From assembly GCA_041752235.1 (NCBI GenBank), contig JBGSHM010000010.1:62001-126000 (forward strand): 64,000 nt of DNA. Reading direction: 5' to 3'. Source of the DNA: SpSt-398 sp041752235. GTDB taxonomy: Bacteria > Bacteroidota > Bacteroidia > Chitinophagales > Chitinophagaceae. Made by a program: the position numbers and the translations under genes. Shown piece by piece: positions 26,926 to 35,171 of the stretch; the stretch's first letter is position 1, and every line of letters begins with the position of its first letter. Under the pieces are notes generated by a model. It was given only the letters and a program-made list of their open reading frames with translations, did not search any database and was not told the origin of the DNA.

Positions 26926-28455
26926 TTACTTGATATAATATACCAGCGAAGGTATTTTTCTGTTTTCACCATCTTCACCTACGGCACGTATATCATCTAT
27001 ATAAACGGTCTTACCCGCTTTTACATGCTTGGTGATGATGTCCCGGGCTTTGGCATCGAAAGCATTACCCGTTACAACGGCTTCCGCGATATCGCCTTCA
27101 TCGGTGTCGGTGCTGATAATGAACCTGGTTACTGTGTACTTCAGGTCAAAGGGGAAATCTTTGATCCAGGCAGCCACACCACCCTGGGCACGGAAGGTAC
27201 CGGCGGGGATGTTTTCACCGGAAGCGAAACCACCGATCGTGGCAACGGCACCGGGGATACGGCGTACACGGAACTGGGATACACCGGCGAGTTTGCCATC
27301 TACACTTACCGAGATCTTGCAATCATCGGACTGTTGGGCAACACGAACAATGTATTTACCATTTCCAATTTTCTTGATCGTTCCACCTGCACCGTTGATC
27401 GTGGGTACCACTTTATCATCACCACCACCACTGGCAGCGATTGTAATGGGGTTGTCCACACCGATGTAGAGTACGTTCATTTTATCCAGGGCGATCGAGG
27501 CGTTGGCCTGACCGACTGTATAGGTGATCGTTTTTTCAATGGTCTGAGGCTTGTTGTCCTGGTCAACATACGAAATGCGAACCGGGATCGTATGGCTTCC
27601 GAGGGTACCGCCATTCACTTTCAGGTGAGCGGCACCATCTTCTCCAAGAGGAACAGCGCTACCATTGATGCTGATAGTAGGTTGGGCTGCTTTACTAAAG
27701 GCACCCACACCCGCCATCACTTCAATTTCCTGACCAGGCATGATGTAGTTGGAGCTTTGTCCAACGATAGCGGTATACGTATCAAAACGCACCTCTACCT
27801 TACCTACCTGTTCGTGGCAATAGCTCACGAGTTTATTCTCGGTGGTCTTCACGTCATTCTGAAACTTGCTCAGAATGGTAAGTGCGGCCACTGTGGGAAC
27901 CATGCGGAAATAAGCAGACTCCCAGGAGTTATTGCCTTTGTTCTTGGTTGGAGGCATACTCAGGTCAATGGGAAGTGAGTTGGCGAATTCCTTGCCAAGG
28001 GCAGGATCTACAGCCAGCACATCTTTTTTATACTGGGTCAGTTTCTGCAGCAGCGTTTTTCCTTCTCCTTTCTCTACCATGAGGCGGGTAGTGATATCGA
28101 GGTTGTCCTCTTTATACTTTCCGGTGGCAGGATCGAAGTTGGCGCGTTTCAGGATCTCAGATTTAAGCCCTTTAATGTAATCATTAAGGGTTTTGGTCAG
28201 GGATTGAACCTGCTGGGCTTTGGGATACCAGACCTTGGCCTTTTCGGCAGACTCGGACTGGGATGTTTTTTCCAGCAAGGAACCCATGACGGTTTCAGTT
28301 GATTTATTAACCGTTGTGACAGAGCTTTCCAAGCTGTTGTTTACAGTCTTGAAAGCGTTGAGGATCTCCGATGATACGTTCAGGGCCAACAAGGCTGTCA
28401 GCACCAGGTACATCATGTTGATCATCTTCTGCCGCGGCTCACGAGGTAAAGCCAT
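26926..28455 (-). CDS. gldM: Gliding motility/type IX secretion motor protein GldM (PorM)
   Basis: A 509-residue protein. The N-terminus MALPREPRQKMINMMYLVLTALLALNVSSEILNAF is the family's single membrane helix, with the long periplasmic part after it. This part has a helical region and three beta-rich Ig-like domains (for example GQEIEVMAGVGAFSKAAQPTISINGS, IPVRISYVDQDNKPQTIEKTITYTVGQ). GldM and GldL form the proton-driven motor in the inner membrane, GldM reaching to the GldK/N ring. It lies in order with its partners. Confidence 0.95.
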   Translation of the reverse strand: MALPREPRQKMINMMYLVLTALLALNVSSEILNAFKTVNNSLESSVTTVNKSTETVMGSLLEKTSQSESAEKAKVWYPKAQQVQSLTKTLNDYIKGLKSEILKRANFDPATGKYKEDNLDITTRLMVEKGEGKTLLQKLTQYKKDVLAVDPALGKEFANSLPIDLSMPPTKNKGNNSWESAYFRMVPTVAALTILSKFQNDVKTTENKLVSYCHEQVGKVEVRFDTYTAIVGQSSNYIMPGQEIEVMAGVGAFSKAAQPTISINGSAVPLGEDGAAHLKVNGGTLGSHTIPVRISYVDQDNKPQTIEKTITYTVGQANASIALDKMNVLYIGVDNPITIAASGGGDDKVVPTINGAGGTIKKIGNGKYIVRVAQQSDDCKISVSVDGKLAGVSQFRVRRIPGAVATIGGFASGENIPAGTFRAQGGVAAWIKDFPFDLKYTVTRFIISTDTDEGDIAEAVVTGNAFDAKARDIITKHVKAGKTVYIDDIRAVGEDGENRKIPSLVYYIK

Positions 28456-28570
28456 ATTGTTCTGTTTTTTTCCGCCTTCGGCGGATGGATTAGCTAAATG
28501 GTGACTATGGTTTAAAAACTCACGGGATACGGATTTCGTGTCTATTAAACGAAACCATTATAATCAATTA

Positions 28571-29398
28571 TTATGCACGGCCCTGCATAGCGCTGAGCAT
28601 GTTGCCATAGATCTGGTTCAGGCGGCCAAGGTTGGTGGCCAGAACGGCGATCTGATCGTGTGCTTTTTTGGCATCATCTACGCTTCCCTGCATGGCATCA
28701 GATGCCTGGGTCAGGTTGCTATAGAATTTGTTCATTGCTTTCAGGTGGTTGTTGGTATCCTGCAGTTCCAATTCATAAATGGTGTTCAGGGAAGACAGGT
28801 TCTTGGTCAGTACCTGTACCTGCTCATGGAAGTGCTTGGTACCTTCAGCCGCGTTGTTGAAGTGCTGAATGCTATGGGCAGCGCCGAGGTAGGCGTCTTT
28901 CATTTGACCCAGGGCATTGGCCGCTTCGTTGGTCTTTTTGGTATAGTCACCGGTAGCAGCCACTACATCTGTGATGTCGGCCATCTTGTCAACGGTTGTA
29001 CCTAATTTTTTAAAGTTGTCACCGAGTTTACCGAGGTTGGTCGGTGTGATCTCAGCAGCAGAAAGCATATCGTCCAGTTTCGAGAGAGCGGGGTTTCCGG
29101 AGTTACCGGCCAGGGCCAACGGAGTTACTTCGAACTTACCGGTACGGGCTCTTTCAACATCAGGGTGCTCATTGATGTTGGGGAAATAGCGCTCCCAATG
29201 GGGTTCTTCTGGTGGAGCCACCATGAAGGCCATGATCAGGAACACGGCTACTTCGCAAAGGAGACCGAGGGTGATCATTTCATCAGCAGCGGGCCAGTGG
29301 CGGATCTTGAACAGGGCGCCAAGAATTACCACGGCGGCAAAGAAACTGAACAGAAAATTGAGGACTACGTTTCCTCTTTTGGTTTTAAAGAAAAGCAT
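28571..29398 (-). CDS. gldL: Gliding motility/type IX secretion motor protein GldL (PorL)
   Basis: A 275-residue inner-membrane motor subunit. I start at ATG 29398, because FKTKRGNVVLNFLFSFFAAVVILGALFKIRHWPAADEMITLGLLCEVAVFLIMAF is the family start: two helices (about residues 10-29 and 38-56) with the glutamate in LLCEVAVF as the proton-path residue. The rest is a cytosolic helical domain. The frame's extra 14 residues are unlikely. GldL and GldM are adjacent, 115 bases apart. Confidence 0.93.
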   Translation of the reverse strand: MLFFKTKRGNVVLNFLFSFFAAVVILGALFKIRHWPAADEMITLGLLCEVAVFLIMAFMVAPPEEPHWERYFPNINEHPDVERARTGKFEVTPLALAGNSGNPALSKLDDMLSAAEITPTNLGKLGDNFKKLGTTVDKMADITDVVAATGDYTKKTNEAANALGQMKDAYLGAAHSIQHFNNAAEGTKHFHEQVQVLTKNLSSLNTIYELELQDTNNHLKAMNKFYSNLTQASDAMQGSVDDAKKAHDQIAVLATNLGRLNQIYGNMLSAMQGRA

Positions 29399-29473
29399 AA
29401 TGGGCTCGTTTAATAGGTGAATTAAAAGATTATAAAACAAAAAACTTGCAAGAAGTTAGTCGGTTGGAGAAAG

Positions 29474-29495
29474 GAGGCCGGAATCACCCGGCCTC
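29474..29495 (-). terminator. Hairpin between gldK and gldL, possible attenuator
   Basis: An 8-bp perfect stem GAGGCCGG / CCGGCCTC with a 6-base loop. On the minus strand it is followed by CTTTCTCC, a weak U tract. It sits 22 bases after gldK within the gldKLMN operon. It may partly end transcription or protect the gldK message and so set the ratio of GldK to GldLMN. Confidence 0.5.
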
Positions 29496-29517
29496 TCTTT
29501 AATTCGTTTCAAGGGGA

Positions 29518-30831
29518 TCATCCGCCACGGCGTCCTTTTTCAGGGGCGGCAGGCAGGTCGATCACACTGCGGAAACCAATGTACGATTTAGCTGTATCCT
29601 GGTATTCGTAAGTGCGTGTTCCGGTTTGAAGGTAGTAGCTGACATCTTTCCAGCTTCCGCCGCGGATCACTTTCCGCTTCATCAACGGAGAGTCTGTGTC
29701 CTTGGCATTCCAACGCACATCGGGGTTCATATCATGCTGGAAGGTAAATCCACCTTCATAGAAAATCGAGGAGGTCCATTCGGCTACGTTACCTGACATA
29801 TTATACAGACCGAAATCGTTAGGCCAGTAGGCGTCGGCACGTACGGTATAGAATCCACCATCTTCGGGATAGTTACCACGGCCGGGTTTGAAGTTGGCCA
29901 TCAAACATCCCTTCTTGTTCCGGGTATAATAGTTACCCCAGGGGAACATGGATTGAGAACGGCCACCACGAGCGGCGTATTCCCACTGGGCTTCTGTCGG
30001 AAGACGGAAGTCAGACTCCTGGGCCCTGTTCTTGGAATTCAGGAAAGTATTGAGGTAAAGTGTTCTCCAGTTACAAAACGCATCCGCCTGTTTCCAGTTT
30101 ACACCCACCACCGGATAATTACCAAAGGAGGGGTGGCTGAAATAACGTTTCGTCATGGGTTCATTATAAGAATACGCGAAGTCGCGAATCCAGACCAATG
30201 TATCAGGATAAACCCGTACAGGATAACGATCAATGAATTTAGAGCGGGGGATACCGGCATTCTCACGTTTGGCGGCCTCTTTGAGGTCGAAACGTTCTAC
30301 CTGGTAAACGATCTCGTTGGGGTTGATCTCCATTTTCCCAAAAATGCGGTCATCGGGAGGAAGGATCAGCTTGGTTTGACCTAACTCTTCCAATACTTTG
30401 GGGTCATTCCATTTGAGGGTCTTCATCTTTGCCCAGTCCACATACTCCTTTCCATCTTTACCTGGTTTCAGGTATTTAAGCTCTGTCGCAGCCACCGAGT
30501 CACGAACCCACCATACAAACTGGCGATACTCGTTGTTGGTGATCTCCGTTGCATCCATCCAAAATCCACTGATGGAGATGGAACGGTTGCGAGCACTAAA
30601 TGAATAGGAAGGATCCTCATCGCTGGGGCCCATATGGAAAGTTCCCTGCGGAATATACACCATGCCCGGAGGACGGGGTAGCGTATACTTGCTGCCAGGG
30701 GCGATTCCGTAAACCTGGCCATCATTTGGCAAGGCCCCGGATTTCTTCTTCTTACCCAGGATGCCACAACTGCTTAACAGGATCATGGCCACAAGGGCGA
30801 AGAAAAGATAGATAGGGTTCTTCATTTTCAT
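29518..30831 (-). CDS. gldK: Gliding motility/type IX secretion lipoprotein GldK (PorK)
   Basis: A lipoprotein of about 437 residues with a formylglycine-enzyme-like (sulfatase-modifying) domain. The signal and lipobox are MILLSSCGILGKKK. Domain segments are GMVYIPQGTFHMGPSDEDPS, FWMDATEITNNEYRQFVWW, FRLPTEAQWEYAARGG and GGSWKD...IGFRSV. It forms the periplasmic ring with GldN. Start: ATG 30831 or 30825; both give the signal peptide, and the longer frame to 30882 does not begin at a sensible signal. It is the first gene of the operon. Confidence 0.93.
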   Translation of the reverse strand: MKMKNPIYLFFALVAMILLSSCGILGKKKKSGALPNDGQVYGIAPGSKYTLPRPPGMVYIPQGTFHMGPSDEDPSYSFSARNRSISISGFWMDATEITNNEYRQFVWWVRDSVAATELKYLKPGKDGKEYVDWAKMKTLKWNDPKVLEELGQTKLILPPDDRIFGKMEINPNEIVYQVERFDLKEAAKRENAGIPRSKFIDRYPVRVYPDTLVWIRDFAYSYNEPMTKRYFSHPSFGNYPVVGVNWKQADAFCNWRTLYLNTFLNSKNRAQESDFRLPTEAQWEYAARGGRSQSMFPWGNYYTRNKKGCLMANFKPGRGNYPEDGGFYTVRADAYWPNDFGLYNMSGNVAEWTSSIFYEGGFTFQHDMNPDVRWNAKDTDSPLMKRKVIRGGSWKDVSYYLQTGTRTYEYQDTAKSYIGFRSVIDLPAAPEKGRRGG

Positions 30832-30850
30832 ACACTTAAAGGGTATTGGA

Positions 30851-30858
30851 CAAATATA
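30851..30858 (-). promoter_or_regulatory. Promoter -7 box of the gldKLMN operon
   Basis: On the minus strand TATATTTG matches TAnnTTTG, 20-26 bases before the gldK ATG. A TTG lies 23 bases further upstream (inside CCTTGTGAG), a little more than the usual -33 spacing. The position and matching boxes fit a promoter with a very short leader. Confidence 0.5.
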
Positions 30859-30976
30859 AGATTTTGACAAAAACCGACTCACAAGGTTAAAATTTATTTT
30901 TTTAAATACAAAGCTCTTTTACGAGGTAAAAACTCTAACGTCTTTTGTACTTTCTTATTGTATAAAGGGCAAAATT

Positions 30977-33016
30977 TCACCATTCATTTACACGGGTAAC
31001 TGTCCTGAATTCCATTAAGTTATTAACGGGCCGGAGGCAGGAATAATTGTGGCAAACGTAAACCAATCCCCTTTCTTCCCCCTTTTTATCGTTCAGAAGC
31101 GGGAAATGGTTGTTTGGACCTCTTGAATACATTATAATATTATGTGGTATGTATTCTGCAATTATCTCGCGAAAAAGGTCATCTGCCTTCTCCCCCACCA
31201 CCGCGATCTCCCTTGTTCCGGCTACCTGCTCTAACAGGATGCAGGCCCAACGGGCAAAGGAGGTTGGGTATTTAATGATAGCCTGACCCAGGGAGGTGGT
31301 TATCCTTCGTGCCCTTTCGCCCCATTCGGATCGGTCAAAATATAATCCGAGTTTGATCAGGTTCTGGGCCATCACGGAATTTCCGGATGGCAGGGCCCCG
31401 TCATACACTTCTTTTTTCCGGATGATCACGTCGGTCTGGCCCGCATGGGTATAATAGAAATAACCGGTATCTGGTTCACTGAACTGGTCAATCACCTGTT
31501 GGGTCAGGTCCCTGGCCTTTTCGAGATAGGCTGTTTCACCAGTTACCTCCTGCAACTGGATCAGGGCTTCAATCAGGAAGGCAAGGTCATCCAGAAAAGC
31601 GGGGAACCGGGCTTGCCCTGATTTATAGGTATGGAGCCACTCACCCCCGGGTAGTACAAATACCCGGAGCTGGAAATCCATATTCGTCCTGGCCAGACGC
31701 AGATAGTCATTTTCTCCTGTGGCCGAATAGGCCTTGCAGAGTCCGGTCACCATCAGGGCATTCCAACTCAATATCTGTTTGTCATCCAACTGCGGCCTTA
31801 CCCTTTTCTCCCGGTAAGCCAATAGTTTTTCCTTCCCCTCGGAAATGATCCGCCCCAGATCAGGGATATCCCCCATCCTGGACACCCGGTCCCTGGCCAC
31901 CCAAGGAATATTCCGGCCCTCCCAGTTCCCTTCTTCCGTGATATCAAACCACTGACAAAAAATTTCCCCTTCCTTTTCCGGCAACAAGCCGATCACTTCT
32001 TCGTGGGAAAACGTATAGTATTTACCTTCTACCCCTTCGCTATCCGCATCCAGAGCGGAATAAAAGCCACCTTCGGGTGAGGTCAACTCGCGCTCCACAA
32101 ATCGAATGGTTTCGGCCATCACTTCCCGGTATTTTTCTTTTTTGGTCAACGCATAGGCCTCAGCATATACCCCCAGCAACAAAGCATTATCGTATAACAT
32201 TTTCTCAAAATGAGGGACCAGCCATTCGGTATCGGTGGAATAGCGGGTAAACCCACCTCCTATTTGATCATACAATCCACCCAGGGCCATCCGGTCAAGA
32301 CTTAACAAAGCCTTGGTCAATGCCTCTTCATTGCGGGTCTCGTGATGATAACGAAGCAAATACTGTATCACGCCGGTCTGTGGAAATTTAGGCGCGCGGC
32401 CAAAACCACCCCAGGTCTTATCGGCCTGGCGAAGGATATTGACCGTCATGGCATGGGCATTGTCTTTGTGGTAAATGCCATCGGCTTCCGGCGATTGAAT
32501 CCCGAATGAATTGGATTGAAGTAAATGCGCGGTCAGGTTCTCGGCCTGTGCATCGATCTCATGCCGGCGTTCCGAGAAGGCCTGTACCACTCCCGTCAGC
32601 ACATCCAGCCAGGCCGGTCTGTTGTGAACAGGCTTGGGAGGAAAATAGGTTCCCCCATAAAAGGGTTTTCCCTCCGGGGTAAGAAAAACATTGAGGGGCC
32701 ATCCCCCACTCCCGGTCATGGCCTGTACAGCATCCATATAAATATGGTCGAGATCGGGGCGTTCTTCGCGGTCAATTTTGATATTGATGAAATGGGTGTT
32801 CATGATCTCCGCGGTCTCTTCATTTTCAAAGCTCTCACGTTCCATCACATGACACCAATGGCAGGCGGAATAACCAATACTGACCAGAATTGGTTTCTGA
32901 TCATTCTTTGCTTTTTGAAGGGCCTCTTCACCCCAGGGATACCAATCTACCGGGTTATGGGCGTGTTGTAATAAATACGGACTTGTTTCGTGAATGAGAC
33001 GATTGGTGTGGGACAT
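30977..33016 (-). CDS. DUF255 / thioredoxin-like YyaL family protein
   Basis: A 679-residue protein. I start at ATG 33016, because MSHTNRLIHETSPYLLQHAHNPVDWYPW is the conserved family start; the longer frame runs through repeat DNA. The N-terminal thioredoxin-like domain shows YSACHWCHVM, INIKIDREERPDLD and GGWPLNVFLTP. The rest is an alpha/alpha toroid resembling a sugar epimerase or glycosidase (GLYDQIGGGFTRYSTDTEWLVPHFEKMLYDNALL). Activity is unknown. It is the well-known, widely conserved YyaL/SPATA20 family. Confidence 0.88.
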   Translation of the reverse strand: MSHTNRLIHETSPYLLQHAHNPVDWYPWGEEALQKAKNDQKPILVSIGYSACHWCHVMERESFENEETAEIMNTHFINIKIDREERPDLDHIYMDAVQAMTGSGGWPLNVFLTPEGKPFYGGTYFPPKPVHNRPAWLDVLTGVVQAFSERRHEIDAQAENLTAHLLQSNSFGIQSPEADGIYHKDNAHAMTVNILRQADKTWGGFGRAPKFPQTGVIQYLLRYHHETRNEEALTKALLSLDRMALGGLYDQIGGGFTRYSTDTEWLVPHFEKMLYDNALLLGVYAEAYALTKKEKYREVMAETIRFVERELTSPEGGFYSALDADSEGVEGKYYTFSHEEVIGLLPEKEGEIFCQWFDITEEGNWEGRNIPWVARDRVSRMGDIPDLGRIISEGKEKLLAYREKRVRPQLDDKQILSWNALMVTGLCKAYSATGENDYLRLARTNMDFQLRVFVLPGGEWLHTYKSGQARFPAFLDDLAFLIEALIQLQEVTGETAYLEKARDLTQQVIDQFSEPDTGYFYYTHAGQTDVIIRKKEVYDGALPSGNSVMAQNLIKLGLYFDRSEWGERARRITTSLGQAIIKYPTSFARWACILLEQVAGTREIAVVGEKADDLFREIIAEYIPHNIIMYSRGPNNHFPLLNDKKGEERGLVYVCHNYSCLRPVNNLMEFRTVTRVNEW

Positions 33017-33404
33017 GAGGCAAAGGTAGGAAGGAGAGACGACGGATGACAGATGACGGATGACGGGAAAGGATGTTGGATGTTGGATGAGGGAGGACAG
33101 ATGATAGATGACGGAGTTTCTGCAATTGATCATTTCTTTGCCCCGGAGGGGCACCCCATCTGTTGCCCCGAATTATTTGTATTTCCCAAAGGCTCCGGAG
33201 GAGCCTCCTAATAATAAAATGATATAACAATTAATATTTAATCGACCCGAAATTAAAATTGAATGATTTATCGGCGACCCCTCCGGGGTCTTTGGACCAT
33301 ATCTGATTATTGAAGCTACAGATGGGGTGCCCCTCCGGGGCAAAAGAAGAGAATTACATAGAAGCCAACATCCGTCATCCGTCATCTATCATCTAACATC
33401 CTTC
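33017..33404. repeat. Nested palindromic repeat region (REP-like)
   Basis: This 388-base gap has no gene. Outer words GATGACGGATGACGG and GGATGTTGGATGTTGG (33050-33110) face CCGTCATCCGTCATC and CATCTAACATCC (33365-33402). Inside, 27-base arms 33137-33163 and 33318-33344 are perfectly complementary and carry small palindromes with 3-base loops (GCCCC-GGA-GGGGC, GCCCC-TCC-GGGGC). Between them are GGCTCC-GGA-GGAGCC and GACCCC-TCC-GGGGTC. This is the look of a REP/BIME element. Confidence 0.65.
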
Positions 33405-34193
33405 CTATGCCTGACTATTCAAAAAAACTTCCAATGCCGCCACCATACTCGGTACCTGAGGGCGAGGCGCCTGAATACCGATCTTCATGCCGGCTTCTTC
33501 CAGGGCCTTGGTGGTATTGCTTCCAAAGGCGCCCAGAATAGTTCCATTCTGACGGAACTCTGGCAAATTATCAAAAAGGCTTTTTACACCGCTGGGCGTA
33601 AAGAGACAGATAACATCATAGGAATTCTTTACTAAAATATCCTTGACATCATTGCTTTCGGTGCGGTACATGAAGGCGAGTGAATATTCACAATTTTTCT
33701 CTTTGAGCCAATTACAGATATCATTGTCCTGCTGGTTCTCAGAGCATACATACAGGAATTTCTCGTTGGCTTTATGTTTGTTGATGGCATCAAACAAGCT
33801 CCTGTTGGAACCATCGGCGCCATAGAACACTTTGCGTTTCCGGTAAAGAATAAACTTCTGAAGATAGAGTGCTACCGCCTCGGTGATACAGAAATACTTG
33901 GTATCCTGCGACACACTCACTTTCATTTCTTCGCAGGTGCGGAAAAAATGATCAATTGCATTCCGGCTGGTGAAGATCACCCCGGTATAGTTGACGATAT
34001 CGATCTTTTGTTTGCGGAATTCTTTGGCAGGGATGGGTACCAACCGGATAAGCGGATGGAAATCAAGCGCAACCTTATACTTCCTGGAGAGCTCGAAATA
34101 CGGAGATTTTTCGCTTTCTGGCCTTGGCTGGGTAATCAGAATCCTCTTCACTTTTCCTTGGGGTTTGATGATGGCATCCCTTTTATTTGTCAT
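33405..34193 (-). CDS. hemD: Uroporphyrinogen-III synthase
   Basis: A 262-residue HemD-type protein that closes and rearranges hydroxymethylbilane to uroporphyrinogen III in haem/B12 synthesis. The family shows little sequence identity; support comes from ILITQPRPES at the start, GVIFTSRNAIDHFF, FLYVCSENQQDN and the SDVVCLFTPSGVKSLF-type and GAFGSNTTKALEEAG segments of the second domain. The neighbour upstream is a DUF4271 gene, a usual partner in this phylum. Confidence 0.85.
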   Translation of the reverse strand: MTNKRDAIIKPQGKVKRILITQPRPESEKSPYFELSRKYKVALDFHPLIRLVPIPAKEFRKQKIDIVNYTGVIFTSRNAIDHFFRTCEEMKVSVSQDTKYFCITEAVALYLQKFILYRKRKVFYGADGSNRSLFDAINKHKANEKFLYVCSENQQDNDICNWLKEKNCEYSLAFMYRTESNDVKDILVKNSYDVICLFTPSGVKSLFDNLPEFRQNGTILGAFGSNTTKALEEAGMKIGIQAPRPQVPSMVAALEVFLNSQA

Positions 34194-34233
34194 AAGGCTC
34201 AGCTCAAAAGTTTTGCAAAGTTAACGACTTCTT

Positions 34234-35142
34234 TTAAATAACAAGCAATAACAGCTTGTAGATCAAGACAAGGGGAATGATCTCAAATCCGAATATGTAT
34301 AACAGGAAATGGAATAGATTGACTTTAACCCGGTTACGAGATAATTGAAAGGTTAAAATGATCCGGTAAAGCCACATGATCCCCAAGCCCGCAAAGGAGA
34401 GATAGAGTGCAAATTGGGCCAGGGCCGCACCCGACAGAAAGATCAATACCAGACAGGGCAGCAGAAAGATCCCGATCATTTTATTGATCATAAACACGAT
34501 AAAGGAATAATCATCCGCCGGATCCCTGAGTTGAAACAACCAGCCGGAAAACTTGAGCGTCGCGTATTTCCCCAAATAAATGGCAGAAAGGGCTCCAGTG
34601 GCATACAGGGCTTGTACCCAGAAATTATCCACCTTTTCCAGATGATAATAATTGAGTAAGAAACTTATATACAAGCCCCCGACAACGAGAAAGAAAATAT
34701 TCAACAATAAAGATGGTAAGGGGGTCTGCACCAATTGCTCGTACAATTGCCTTTGCTTAAGGGTACGCTGAAAAAATATGCGAAACAGGTCAGCAAAATA
34801 TTTGGGGAACAATTTCTTCAAAATCCCAAGAAACAAAATGAGCACCAACAGCACGTAGAAAAAAATCTCTTTCCCTTGAAAATCCCGTTTAGGTGGATCC
34901 TTGCGTGAGGGTGGTGGTGGGACGGCCCTGGCCTTCGCGATCGAATCATTCAGGTATTGCAACCGGGCCAGGCTATCCGCGATCCGGATGGAGTCAACCC
35001 TTGCACCGGCGGTATCAATCGCCGGTGGTGTAACGACGGTTCTGATCGTATCGGGTGGGACAGATAGCGTGTCCGGGCCCTGGGCGGATACGGACCGGGA
35101 AAACCAAAGAAACAGGAATAATAGAAAATAGGGCCTCATCAT
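34234..35142 (-). CDS. DUF4271 membrane protein
   Basis: A 302-residue protein with a signal peptide, a low-complexity Pro/Asp/Ala segment (residues about 20-80) and then five or six membrane helices (EIFFYVLLVLILFLGIL, LLLNIFFLVVGGLYISFLL, ALYATGALSAIYLG, IFLLPCLVLIFLSGAAL, LYLSFAGLGIMWLYRII, LLYIFGFEIIPLVLIYKLLLLVI). This matches DUF4271. It stands 40 bases before hemD, in the usual arrangement. The function is unknown. Confidence 0.8.
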   Translation of the reverse strand: MMRPYFLLFLFLWFSRSVSAQGPDTLSVPPDTIRTVVTPPAIDTAGARVDSIRIADSLARLQYLNDSIAKARAVPPPPSRKDPPKRDFQGKEIFFYVLLVLILFLGILKKLFPKYFADLFRIFFQRTLKQRQLYEQLVQTPLPSLLLNIFFLVVGGLYISFLLNYYHLEKVDNFWVQALYATGALSAIYLGKYATLKFSGWLFQLRDPADDYSFIVFMINKMIGIFLLPCLVLIFLSGAALAQFALYLSFAGLGIMWLYRIILTFQLSRNRVKVNLFHFLLYIFGFEIIPLVLIYKLLLLVI

Positions 35143-35171
35143 GTTGCGGCAAAAGTAGATAAATCTTAGCG

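Noticed and set aside
26395..27978. A 527-residue open frame on the plus strand opposite gldM/gldN
   Set aside because: It runs antisense to two well-recognised genes and its translation has no domain pattern; it is a shadow of their codon bias.
33017..33404. CRISPR array
   Set aside because: Palindromes differ in sequence and are not evenly spaced; there are no equal-length spacers and no cas genes.
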